Shown here in pieces: positions 1-10,260 of a stretch of DNA of 64,000 bases (positions are counted from its first letter, which is position 1; each line of letters begins with the position of its first letter). The position numbers and the translations under genes were made by a program. The DNA is from Saccharina japonica. Lineage: Eukaryota; Sar; Phaeophyceae; Laminariales; Laminariaceae. The DNA lies in NCBI GenBank assembly GCA_008828725.1, contig MEHQ01001197.1:1-64000 (forward strand), written 5' to 3'. The notes below the pieces were generated by a model. That model was given only the letters and a program-made list of their open reading frames with translations. It was not told where the DNA came from and did no database searches.

Positions 1-115
1 TTATGGCATACCAACTTTAACTGGTAGTTTCTCCCTTAAGGAGCATACTAATAATCAGTAAAAAAACTTTGCCTCAGAAGAAGGCGAAAACTAACTGAAA
101 CCCCTACTATGGTAC
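1..115 (-). repeat. Dispersed repeat R3 (GCCTTCTGAGGCAA family)
   Basis: On the minus strand this piece carries the motif GCCTTCTTCTGAGGCAAAG followed by ACTGATTATTAGTATGCTCC. The same order of motifs is seen at 18827-18940 and 19135-19260 on the plus strand, and at 8881-8995. The core also resembles the inner part of the ACGCG MITE family. The copy is cut by the window start. Confidence 0.6.
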
Positions 116-465
116 GCACTATACTCGTATACCTACCGCGAGATGAGGGGCCATAGCAAAATGTTTGCCAAAAACAAATATGGCTGACGGGCTCCGTACG
201 TAGTACGTAAAGGAACTTCGTATACCCACCTTCGTTGATGTCGGACATATACGTCGTTGGGTATAGCCGTACAACTGTCTGATACATGTAATTGTCGTAT
301 TAATCCCAAGTGTTTGAGTTGTGTCACTGCAATCCATCTACGGAGATTATGACGGGATTGGTTCCCCGGAAGTTTGCATAAAATTATGTATGATGACCTG
401 ATTCCGGGGGTCTTAAAGAATCAAGAGGAAACGCGGCCCTCTTGTTCTCAGTTAGTACATTTTTC

Positions 466-718
466 TTCTCTCTTCTCCAACGCTTCGTGGCACCCCGACG
501 CCCGACCCACCAATCTGCATAATAAGCAAGCCGCTTCGCCGAGCACTCTCGTACCTGGCTGTCCCAATATGCTTCGCCGAGCACTCTCTCGTACCTGGTT
601 GTCCCAACGTACTAGTATGTAAGGACAACCAGGTGCGAGGGTGCTCGGCGTCGTGCCTTGTTCACACGCAGAGCGGTGGGTCGGCCGTTGGGGTGCCATG
701 AGGCGTTGGAGAAGAAGA
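466..718. repeat. Foldback (long inverted repeat) element
   Basis: The left arm begins TTCTCTTCTCCAACGCTTCG and continues into TGGCACCCCGAC. The right arm ends with the reverse complement, GGGGTGCCATGAGGCGTTGG then AGAAGAAG. Inner arms repeat GCCGAGCACTCTCGTACCTG in inverted order around a spacer at about 605. It has no coding capacity and looks like a non-autonomous foldback transposon. A second copy lies at 9363-9619 inside the duplicated segment. Confidence 0.7.
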
Positions 719-812
719 AAAAACCAGGAATCAATTATCGTGTTATCGTAGTCAGGGAAGAGAGCCTCTCATCCAATTCCCCCGGGACCCTAAAAAGGAA
801 TCTATTATCGTA

Positions 813-1364
813 TTACCGTAATCATGCGAAGGTTCGCACCGGGTGCGATCGCGTTTTTAAACGTTTCTACGTTGTGCTTTTTATCGCACCCCGGTGCTAT
901 CTCTCCGATGGGTGCGTTCTCTCCGATGAGGGTGCGGAAACACAATTAAATCATGCCGTTCTTCTATTTTGGCGCACCCCCGGTGCGATCTCTCCGATGG
1001 GTGCGCTGCTGAATCGAAATACACCGGGCCGTACTGGGGCAACGGTGCTGCGTAAATGACTCAAAGCTACCTAAAACGACTTGACCTACCATACGTTGGT
1101 AAAGTACGTTTGAGAGGAGTGGCGCACTGGTGATATCTCATCGGAGTATGAAAGAAATTATAATATTACCTACTACAGACCCACTGCGGTGGCCCTCAAA
1201 TTTCTGTTTATGTCGGAGAGATCACACCGGGGTGCGATCTCTCCGATGGGGGTGTGAAAACACGATTAAATGTTTCTACCTTGGGTTTTTATCGCACCCC
1301 GGTGCTATCTCTCCGATGGGTGCCAACCTTCCGATGGGTGCGAGCCTTCGCATGATTACGGTAA
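813..1364. mobile_element. Non-autonomous DNA transposon with TTACCGTAATCATGCGAAGG termini
   Basis: The left end TTACCGTAATCATGCGAAGG is matched at the right end by its reverse complement, CCTTCGCATGATTACGGTAA, and the similarity runs further inward. The interior holds several copies of CTCTCCGATGGGTGCG and GCACCCCGGTGC in both orientations. There is no transposase frame. Its duplicate is at 9714-10260. Confidence 0.75.
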
Positions 1365-2584
1365 CTGTATGCAACCCCTCGGGAAAACAAAAATCCCGCC
1401 GCAATCTCCGTAGATGTAATACCGTTACAAGAATACACCATCCAGTACAATAATATACTAAGACTTTGGTACGAGCAAATCCCACAGTTGAAACACCATA
1501 TTTAACATATACGTACTCTCTACGTATGTATTTGCGCTTTACAGGATGATTCGTTATATACACCTAGGCTACTAGATTGGCCATCACACGTTCATCTAAG
1601 TAAATAATCAGTTTTTGGGAGATAAGATATAGAAGAAGAGGTGCTCTTGACAAGTGACTAAAGCATCCTACGTAGGAGAAAGGAGGTAGGCACACCTCTA
1701 GTATTATCGTATACCTGGTAGCATGCGTCACACTGTGTGTTGCTGGTAATGCCCCACCCACTCACTCGAGCCCATACCAGGTACATAGATCATAAACCCC
1801 CAAGAAGACCTATTTATTATAGCCAAATAATCGATCGATCAATAAGTCGGTGTAGTAGCGGGGGTGCCATCACAAAACGCTGCCCGTCTCTCTCTGGGAG
1901 CTCCGGCGCGTGTTTTTCGGAAAGAAAGGTAGGTAGTATAGTGCGCAGTATAGCAGTAGTAGTACTAGAAGGTGCCGGGAAAGGTTTTGTGCGGGCGAAG
2001 GGAGAAGGTGAATTGAAGACGACCCGCGAGCAAGGAAGAAGAGAGCCCTCGAGAATATATAACATAAGTGAGTGATCTCTGGAGCAAATTGCGCTTCAGG
2101 GGTCCGATATTATTATTAGTTATTTCGTGCCCGCAGTTTTCTCATGATTTGGTCATTTTTTACACTGAGGAGAAGAAAACATTTTATTTTATTTTTTTCT
2201 TGTGTCTCTCAGGGCTCCCACACCCACCATTAATGTATTTTTATATACCTAACAATTACCTGGTACTACTTACTGTATCATCTCTGGGCTTGGATGTAAT
2301 ATTGCTGATGATGCGAGTGGCAAACAACATGACAAATGGGGACGAATACGAATAATCTCGGTAAGATTTAAACTTCTCCTACCACCACAACAAGTATATC
2401 ATACATTTACTCGCAAAACGAATCAGGTATATAATATATTTGTAACACCAGGCGCGAAAGACATGATGGCGTGTGTATATACTTCGTATTCAATTAGTTT
2501 TCACCTTCGAGGGACCCGTTTTATTTAATCCATACTAATTCCAAGACATTCATTCGTAGTTTTCACCTTCAAAGGACACGATAT

Positions 2585-2632
2585 ATATCACATATATATG
2601 CATATGTATATATGTATATATGTATATATACG
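2585..2632. repeat. TATATG/TATG microsatellite
   Basis: Simple alternating TATATG and GTATA repeats, also present in the duplicate segment at about 11480-11530. Confidence 0.9.
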
Positions 2633-3060
2633 ATGCCACAGCAGTAGTAAGGCTCCGCGTTCGTTCCGGGAACGGACGGTGGCTTGGCGCGGAGAAACTC
2701 AGTAGAAGTTGCACTTTCTGGCTTGAAAAAAAAATGTGGCTGGTTGAAATGAGCTTCTCGAAAACAAAGTGAACAAAACTAGCTCTATCTATACCATCGG
2801 TTAGTAGGATACTACAGTAGTAGTGGTTTTTTACTACTTATACACTTCGTACATTTGTTTTACTGTAGGGAAAAGTACGCAGCGCTTGTATATGTATAGA
2901 AATGTTGGTCGGGTGTTTTTTGTTCGCGAACAAACTTCTCCGAAGTCGTCATGTTTCGGGTGAGATATTGATTGACGCCCCTTCTCCTCGTGTGAGGAGC
3001 TCACAGACAGTAATAAGGCGCCGCCCCTAAAAGGCAATCAATGCTCGAGAAGGGGTTGAG

Positions 3061-3076
3061 ACCCCCCCCCCCTCCC
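3061..3076. repeat. C-rich tract at duplication border
   Basis: Near-homopolymeric run of C. Homology between segmental duplication 1 copies A and B stops here. In copy B a different part of the same SINE family follows the run. Confidence 0.85.
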
Positions 3077-3316
3077 CGGTCGAGTAGATCATTTGTGCGG
3101 GGTGGAGAATCTTTGTTCCGCACAAGGGGAATGGTCGTATCACGTAGTGTTAATATGGTAAGGCGTCCGCGAGGCAGTTACATAGTAAAACCCATTGCTG
3201 TCTCCGGAAGTAGCCACACCAGAAATTAAATTAACTCATTGAAGCTGTCGTCCATATGCAAGTCCGCCTCAGAGGCGGTTCTTAGCAGGATGCAGCTCAC
3301 CCTCCATGCGACTCGC
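3077..3316 (+). mobile_element. Poly(C)-tailed SINE, 5' part
   Basis: The first 240 bp of the SINE family, nearly identical to 31977-32216. It starts at the same point (GGTCGAGTAGATCATTTGTG) as the full copy, which supports a discrete 5' end. It breaks off at a single N at 3317 after CATGCGACTCGC. The 3' half is missing, so this end is probably an assembly join rather than a biological end. Confidence 0.8.
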
Positions 3317-3317
3317 N
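3317..3317. other. Single N, probable assembly join
   Basis: One ambiguous base separates a SINE 5' fragment from a MITE end fragment. Neither element reaches its normal terminus here. Confidence 0.7.
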
Positions 3318-3371
3318 ACTCAGAAACCCTCTTTCAGCCAAAAAGTGAAACCTCTATCGTAGCACGCCTCT
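3318..3371 (-). mobile_element. MITE M1 (ACGCG family) end fragment
   Basis: The text CTCAGAAACCCTCTTTCAGC, then CCTCTATCGTAGCACGC, matches the subterminal and terminal part of the M1 family seen intact at 19838-20085 and in the 72-bp array at 23299-23856. Confidence 0.6.
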
Positions 3372-3510
3372 ATATATATATACGTACTAGGGAATAAGAG
3401 GCCCTCCCGCCCCCACGGCGGTAGGGCCATTGAAGCAAGTAGTAAAGATGATAGAGGCTCAAATAAAAAATAATAGGGATGAAATTGGAAACAAATTGAC
3501 GACGAATATT

Positions 3511-3867
3511 CCACAGATGCTCCGAGTACCTTGAAGTAAAGTAAGGAGTATTGGAAAAAGCATACTTCAGGTACTTCGTGTACTCGGAGTATTTCGGGGT
3601 TCAATACTCCGGGATACTCTGCTCGTACTCGGAGTATTTTGGGTATGAACACTTTCGATACTGCTTGTACTCCGAGTATTTCGGGGTCCGATACTGCGCA
3701 TACTCCTTCCGTGTACTCCGAGTATTTGGGGCTTCAGTACTGCTCATACTCCAAGTACTCCGAGTATTCAGGCCGCCAGTACTCTAATACTCTTGAGTAC
3801 TCGGAGTACGAAATGTACTCGATACTCGGAGTATACTCGGAGTGTGAAGTACGTTAGGAGCATCTTT
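3511..3867. repeat. Palindrome-array element, unit 1 (TACTCGGAGTA)
   Basis: About 350 bp made mostly of the 11-bp palindrome TACTCGGAGTA / TACTCCGAGTA and close variants, spaced irregularly and joined by short linkers such as TTTCGGGGT, GCTTCAGTACTGCTCATAC and GGCCGCCAGTACTCTAATAC. It starts CCACAGATGCTCCGAGTA and ends GGAGCATCTTTG, so the ends are inverted. Unit 2 (3948-4288) repeats the same order of linkers. No function is known to me. Confidence 0.8.
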
Positions 3868-3947
3868 GCACAATTTTAAAGACTCGGCCGTCATTTCTCC
3901 CAGGTTCTGGGAGCATGCGACTGGCGTTTATAGCATTTTTCAAAATT

Positions 3948-4288
3948 CACAGATGCTCCCATTACCTCGGAGTAATATTAGAGTATTTTCGAGAAAAAAT
4001 ACTTCAGGTACTTTGTGCACTCGAGGTATTTCGGTGTCCAATACTCTCGATACTCGGAGTACTCTGAGTAATTTAGATGTTTTTACTCCGAGTACTGCTT
4101 GTACTCGAGTATAAGTACTGCTCATACTCCCAGTACTCGGAGTATTTGGGCCTTCAGTACTGTTCATACTCCAAGTACTCCGAGTATTTAGGCCACCAGT
4201 ACTCTAATACTCTCAGTACTCGGAGTACGAAAAATATTCGATACTCCGAGTATACTCGGAGTATCGAGTATACTCGGAGCATTTGTGG
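3948..4288. repeat. Palindrome-array element, unit 2 (TACTCGGAGTA)
   Basis: Diverged second copy of the unit at 3511-3867 in the same orientation, 80 bp downstream. It starts CACAGATGCTCC and ends GGAGCATTTGTGG, giving inverted termini of about 12 bp. The last 60 bp are almost continuous TACTCGGAGTA. Confidence 0.8.
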
Positions 4289-5831
4289 AAGATTCTTAAT
4301 AGGAGTACAAATGGTTAAGGAAATAGAAACGAAAAGGGGATCGACTCCGAATCAATGCGGGTTGTTTGATGAAAAACATATTTGAAATAGATGTGGCCAG
4401 GGGGGACAGGGGGGGGCTGGCTGTTCCTGAGAGCACGTTGTTTGTTGTTGTCGGTTGTCTCGCTGTTATAGCGAAAGGGCCTTGCAAAATCCCTCGCGAG
4501 ACTGTGGCTGTGCTGATGATCGAGATCATTTGACTCGTGCATGCATGCATACCGAGTTTTTCGTGGAAACTATAACAGGGCACAGATACTGCATACTCTG
4601 CTTACGAATATACAGCAGGCAGGCACATTGTATGTACGTTATACAGCAGGCACATTGTATGTACGTACTGCAATGAAATAAAATTCAAGAGAAGAAGTCC
4701 CACAGCACCGCACAGCAGAGGAGCTTGCTCAAAATGAAAAAAGGCAAGGCGGTACGTTGCTGTTCCGTGAACGGACAAGACAGATTGGAAACATATACGC
4801 ATACATTTGAAGACATACGCAACAAGACTAAGTTAGGGTTATTTATGTACGTATATACGTGCGTGCACAGACAGCATGATTACAGCATGATGCAGGCTCG
4901 CGAGGATGTCACGTGAGCATGTCACCTGGGCATGGCTCTGAACGTGGTGTGTCGTTGAAGAGCTACTATATGGTGTCTCGCGGCACCGTCTAGCCTGGTA
5001 TGATACCTGGTATCCTGGTATCACCTTATTGCGCCGCATTCACAAAAGTCGTCTATTTCTTGCCATCGCAGAGTGATCGAGATTTGTTTTAGAAACCAAA
5101 ACAAGCAAACACAGCCACCACCACCACCACCACCAGCGACACGTTTCTGCTGGTGCTGGTGCTCAGCTGGTGGTGTGGTAATAGTGGCGGTGCTTGACTT
5201 GAGGATGGTTGTTGGTGATCTCTGGTACCTGCTCGTACCTGGTACCTGGTATGGGGTGGAATACGTATGCTTGTTTTCCCGAGGACCACCCGTGGTACCT
5301 GGTAAGTAGGAATGCGACATGACCAAGCTTCGCGAACTCGGGACGGCTTTGAACATGAGCAGAGGTAGGAGGAGGGGGCGTTATCTAGGGGCCTTCAGAG
5401 ACCCCATCCGTTTCTAAAGCAGTGGTGCTTTCGTCGCGTACGGTGACAGAAGGCCACGTACGTATCATACGATACGAGTACGACCAGAACGAGGATGAAC
5501 GATACAATCTCAGCAAAGGTTAAAAGTAGCAACCGCACTGCTGCAATACCCGTACGCAGAGCAGCCGCGAATCGCTGTGGCCACGACGACAGGCACGGCG
5601 CACGTACGAGTTGTACTAAAGTATCCCAGCCTGCGACGTGAAACGACGGTGCCGGGCATGCTGGCGTGGGGATAAGCGTGCGTTTTGAACGTGTGTGGGA
5701 CAAAAAAAAATGTTTTTTTGTTTGTTTGCATTTGCTCCACTCTAAGTTGCTATGATAAAGTGGGCATCAAAGATCACTTGATTAAAGTATTGTTTTTTGG
5801 GCATCAGACGAACTGTATATAATAGATAGAT
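4289..5831. other. No gene seen
   Basis: About 1.5 kb without a convincing reading frame. It contains a CCA/TGG-rich stretch near 5110-5175, a short duplication of GCAGGCACATTGTATGTACG at about 4617-4672, and a cluster of ACCTGGTA motifs around 5217-5310. Nothing else was recognised. Confidence 0.6.
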
Positions 5832-5905
5832 ACGTGTGGTACGATAGAGGTATACGGTATACCTTTTTTATGGCTGAAACGTTTTCTGAAAGACGGAGCT
5901 CCTAA
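5832..5905 (+). mobile_element. MITE M1 left-end fragment
   Basis: ACGTGTGGTACGATAGAGGT followed by GGCTGAAACGTTTTCTGAAA matches the left end of the M1 family (ACGCGTGCTACGATAGAGGT, GGCTGAAACGTTTTCTGAA). The rest is replaced by the foldback element at 5906. Confidence 0.6.
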
Positions 5906-6112
5906 GGGCCCATATTAACGAGTATAAAATAAATTCAATTTGGAAAAATAAAACTTCAAATTCGCTTGTCATTGGTCAACACACGCACCAGCACCGAATA
6001 TTATGCCCCAAGATCCTAATCTTTGGTGCTGGTGCGTGTGTTGACCAATGAAAAGCGGATTAATTTGTTTTTTTCCGAATAGATTTTTTTTCTTCTTCGT
6101 TAAAACGGGCCC
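5906..6112. repeat. Foldback element with GGGCCC ends
   Basis: Long hairpin. The left arm includes TCATTGGTCAACACACGCAC then CAGCACC. The right arm includes GGTGCTGGTGCGTGTGTTGA then CCAATGA. The outer ends are GGGCCC on both sides, with TTAACGA/TCGTTAA just inside. The arms are roughly 95 bp with about 20 bp between. No coding capacity. Confidence 0.8.
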
Positions 6113-6649
6113 TTAACCCACATTCAGAACTGAAAAAAAAATCCTATATCCCGGTATCCGTAAAAGGCCTCGGCGCGGCTTGTGAATAATAATAGTTTAT
6201 TCAGGTGGTGTCAGGGACGAAGTTAATAATGAGTACGGCGTATTCCTACAAGTAGCACACGCTAGAATATGGTAACACCAGGTACCAGGTTATACGGGAT
6301 ACCGGCATACCGGCATCCCGGAATACGGTTACACGATTACGGCAGCACGCCCGCACACATACTGTACCTACCACCTACACTTCTGGGATAGGATTATCCG
6401 AGACTATCCGAGACAATTTTCCCTAAAATACGGGGAGCACGCAGAGCAAAAATGATAGCTTCAGAAAGATCTCGTCGAGATATTTCTACCATAGACATCA
6501 CCCCACTTTTCCAAATATGGTTGTTAACAAATGTTTCCCCCGGAATTCCAAATAATACGTTTTTTCTCGTTGTCGGGAAAACCAGCTTGCAAAACAAAAT
6601 GCCATTACTAATTGACACTACTAATAGGTGCCTCTCTATTGTTAAACGG

Positions 6650-6874
6650 AATTACCCCTCCCCCCTCATTTTGATTATGTATCGTCTCCTGAAAAAGTGA
6701 ATAATAATAATCAATTCACACTATAGCCCCCTCTATTAATATAGTATGAAATGAAAGTATCCCCCCCCCCATTTTGATTGTGTATCGTCTCCTACAATAA
6801 TAAATACTAAGCAATTAACACTAACATACGTAGCTCCCACTAGTACTTAATGTGTATCATACCCCCCCCCCCCA
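6650..6874. repeat. Poly(C)-punctuated tandem duplication
   Basis: Two diverged copies of a unit beginning CATTTTGATTATGTATCGTC occur at about 6667 and 6771. Each follows a C run, and a third C run closes the block at about 6862-6873. A related ATTCTGATTATATTA follows the SINE tail at 7219. The C runs look like remnants of poly(C) retroposon tails. Confidence 0.55.
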
Positions 6875-7217
6875 ACGACGCAGTTGCATAGTAACCCCAT
6901 TCATTGCTGCCTCTGTGGAAGTGGGCACACCGGAAAAGAAAGCAGTTAATAATTGATAGACGCTGTCGTCTATTATTCTTCGTATGCAAGGAAGCCCGTT
7001 CAACGAGCGGTCCTTTTAATAATATTAATAGTTGGATGCACCCTTCATGCGACTCGCCGAAGGCCTCAAACGGCGCTTCGCGCTTGGTGCTGCACTAGCG
7101 ATGTCTGTGAAAACCAGATATGCATGCTCCGTCCCACGGCATTGGATAGGGATGCGAGGGTATGTGGCGATACGACTACGGTCGGCCATGCGTGATATTG
7201 GGTACACCCCCCCCCCA
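6875..7217 (+). mobile_element. Poly(C)-tailed SINE
   Basis: Diverged, slightly 5'-truncated copy that begins immediately after a run of C. It carries the family landmarks in order: GTGGGCACACCGG, CCTTCATGCGACTCGCCGA, CTTCGCGCTTGGTGC, GCTCCGTCCC and GGGATGCGAGGGTATGTGG. It ends GGGTACACCCCCCCCCC. Confidence 0.8.
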
Positions 7218-7580
7218 CCCCTATTCTGATTATATTATAGACTGACGTGGGTATGTATGTATTAATCTTGCAAGAACGAATGAGGGGGTATACATATATA
7301 TGCTGTGCCGCAGGTAGTAGGTAGGCTATCTCCCACGAACCAATAAACGAAGGTGGTAAAGTAGTGCCTAATTTCGAAAGTTCTGTGTAGTAACAATCTA
7401 TAGGATGATACATCGTACTCGTAGTGCGCCAGAAATAAAATCCCCGACGTACTGGATAGGAAAACACCCATCATTGCATTGCACCTCTACTATCTAGATA
7501 TACCGAAGTATAGCAACGAGAAAAATGTTCTAGCGGAGCCTGTGTCGCCAAAAGTTCACGCGGGCTACTACAAAACAAGT

Positions 7581-7650
7581 TGTATATATATATTCTTATA
7601 CATATGTATATATGTATATATATGTATATATATGTATATATATGTATATA
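7581..7650. repeat. TATATG microsatellite
   Basis: Simple repeat of TATG and TATATA. It accounts for the apparent Tyr/Ile-rich reading frames on both strands. Confidence 0.9.
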
Positions 7651-8026
7651 CAGCACAGCACACACAGCAATAAGCCCTAGAGACACAATGAAGGCAGTCT
7701 TACGTTGTTAGTGCCGGGCAATTATTGAAGAAGAGAGCGCGCAAGCAAGACTCCCGCCCTCGTAGGGGGCACATCTATCTACCGGTTGACGGTATAAGTA
7801 TACCCGTAGACCTGTATGCAGACATGTAGACTATCATACATACATATAATTATTATCCTTGCCATCCGAGTATCAATGTGTCATAGCATGAGCTTCAACG
7901 TTGATCACTCGTGAGCACTCCGAAAGAAATAAACCACACAGGCATATCACCATTGTTAGTATTTAAATCATTTATGCCTACCATTCTGGACAAATGTGGC
8001 AGCGCTCATTCCGATACATATCATAA

Positions 8027-8067
8027 GAGAAGAAGAAGAAGAAGAAGAAGAAGAAGAAGAAGAAGAA
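8027..8067. repeat. (GAA)n microsatellite
   Basis: About 13 consecutive GAA triplets. Confidence 0.95.
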
Positions 8068-8503
8068 AAAAATAAATGCCTGAATACTTGACAACATTTT
8101 ACAACGTTACGAATGACTCTACTGAGTCTCCTATCCGACGTTCCTCCAAGCAAATCAAGCACGATGGATGCATCAGCTGCCCTAAGTTATCTAAACTTCC
8201 CATATAATTACGGTAAGTAGACGAGTCGCCGAACTCGAGACCGGCGTAGCACACAGACACACTCAATAAAACAAAAGTTTGTCCTCTTGAAAGTCCGGAG
8301 CAAATACCGGTGTAGCCAAACTTCTGAATGTACAGCCTTCAACGCTGGGAAAGGTGTAGATAAGTATGTTGTTGGCCAGAGCGAAGATAGCAAGATTACT
8401 AAATATCATGAACAGTTATACACTCACACCCTACGTCGTACTGCAGCACTTAGTAGGGCATTCTCTGGTTTATCACGCACCGGCACATTGTGCGATACAT
8501 CGT

Positions 8504-8725
8504 CGGAGGAGGAGAGGAGAGAGAAAGATGGATGGAGGGAGTAGGGAAAGGAGCGGCGAAGGAGGGGAGGGAGAGGAGTAGTGAGGAGGAGGAGGAGGAG
8601 GAGGAGGAGAGGAAGGAGAGGAGGAGGGAGGAGGAGGGGGAGGAGAGGAGCAGGGACGCAGTCAGGAGGGAGGAGGGGCAGAAGGAGGAGAGGAGGGAGG
8701 AGGCAGGGTAGAGGAGGAGGGCAAT
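8504..8725. repeat. Purine-rich GGA/GAG tract
   Basis: About 220 bp with almost no pyrimidine on the plus strand. It is a candidate for triplex or other non-B structure, with no coding signal. Confidence 0.85.
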
Positions 8726-9362
8726 ACAAGAAATGCCCTCGGGGGCAAAATAATAAAAGGCACAGCAATTGAATTACTAACTTTTGGCGAAGCTTGTTCG
8801 TGTACGAAGTACCAGGTATAGATTAACTATGCGCTATTACAGTAATAGTTTTCTAATAAAACGAATATCGTGGTAAGAAATTATGGCATACCAACTTTAA
8901 CTGGTAGTTTCTCCCTTAAGGAGCATACTAATAATCAGTAAAAAAACTTTGCCTCAGAAGAAGGCGAAAACTAACTGAAACCCCTACTATGGTACGCACT
9001 ATACTCGTATACCTACCGCGAGATGAGGGGCCATAGCAAAATGTTTGCCAAAAACAAATATGGCTGACGGGCTCCGTACGTAGTACGTAAAGGAACTTCG
9101 TATACCCACCGCCTTTGATGTCGGATATAGTCGTTGGGTAGTGCCGTACAACTGTCTGATACCCGTAATTGTCGTATGAATCCCAAGTGTTTGAGTTGTG
9201 TCACTGCAATCCATCTACGGAGATTATGACGGGATTGGTTCCCCGGAAGTTTGCATCAAATTATGTATGATGACCTGATTCCGGGGGTCTTAGAGAATCA
9301 AGAGGAAACGCGGCCCTCTTGTTCTCAGTTAGTTAATGAATAAGGTACTTCAGTACATTTTT

Positions 9363-9619
9363 CTTCTCTCTTCTCCAACGCTTCATGGCACCCCGACGCC
9401 CGACCCACCACTCTGCATAATAAGCAAGCCGCTTCGCCGAGCACTCTCGTACCTGGCTGTCCCAATATGCTTCGCCGAGCACTCTCTCGTACCTGGTTGT
9501 CCCAACGTACTAGTATGTAAGGACAACCAGGTGCGAGGGTGCTCGGCGTCGTGCCTTGTTCACACGCAGAGCGGTGGGTCGGCCGTTGGGGTGCCATGAG
9601 GCGTTGGAGAAGAAGAAGA
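9363..9619. repeat. Foldback element (duplicate of 466-718)
   Basis: Same inverted arms as the copy at 466-718, carried along in the segmental duplication. Confidence 0.7.
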
Positions 9620-9713
9620 AACCAGGAATCAATTATCGTGTTATCGTAGTCAGGGAAGAGAGCCTCTCATCATCCAATTCCCCCGGGACCCTAAAAAGGA
9701 ATCTATTATCGTA

Positions 9714-10260
9714 TTACCGTAATCATGCGAAGGTTCGCACCGGGTGCGATCGCGTTTTTAAACGTTTCTACGTTGTGTTTTTTATCGCACCCCGGTCTCT
9801 CCGATGGGTGCGTTCTCTCCGATGGGGGTGCGGAAACACAATTAAATCATGCCGTTCTTCTATTTTGGCGCACCCCCGGTGCGATCTCTCCGATGGGTGC
9901 GCTGCTGAATCGAAATACACCGGGCCGTACTGGGGCAACGGTGCTGCGTAAATGACTCAAAGCTACCTAAAACGACTTGACCTGCCATGCGTTGGTAAAG
10001 TACGTTTGAGAGGAGTGGCGCACTGGTGATATCTCATCGGAGTATGAAAGAAATGATAATATTACCTACTACAGACCCACTGCGGTGGCCCTCAAATTTC
10101 TATTTATGTCGGAGAGATCACACCGGGATGCGATCTCTCCGATGGGGGTGCGAAAACACGATTAAATGTTTCTAACTTGTGTTTTTATCGCACCCCGGTG
10201 CTATCTCTCCGATGGGTGCCAACCTTCCGATGGGTGCGAGCCTTCGCATGATTACGGTAA
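9714..10260. mobile_element. TTACCGTAATCATGCGAAGG-ended transposon (duplicate of 813-1364)
   Basis: Same terminal inverted repeats and the same internal CTCTCCGATGGGTGCG motifs as the copy at 813-1364. Confidence 0.75.

Larger units (their letters stand above)
1..3060. repeat. Segmental duplication 1, copy A
   Basis: This segment recurs almost base for base at 8881-11959, in the same orientation. The left limit is cut by the window edge. Homology ends inside a run of C at about 3061. The copies differ by a few substitutions and short indels; for example a block of about 21 bp near 9335 is present only in copy B. No open frame in it looks like a gene. It holds a foldback element (466-718), a TIR element (813-1364) and an AT microsatellite around 2585-2632. 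Confidence 0.93.
7651..8880. other. No gene seen; low-complexity purine tracts
   Basis: Contains a GAA run at 8027-8067 and a 220-bp GGA/GAG-rich tract at about 8504-8725. The reading frames over these tracts are Arg/Glu or Leu/Pro strings expected from the repeat alone. Nothing else was recognised. Confidence 0.7.

Noticed and set aside
658-1059. 133-codon frame in segmental duplication 1
   Set aside because: It lies over a foldback arm and a TIR element, has no motif, and is changed by small indels in the duplicate copy.
8424-8768. Leu/Pro-rich frame on the minus strand
   Set aside because: It is the translation of a GGA/GAG microsatellite.
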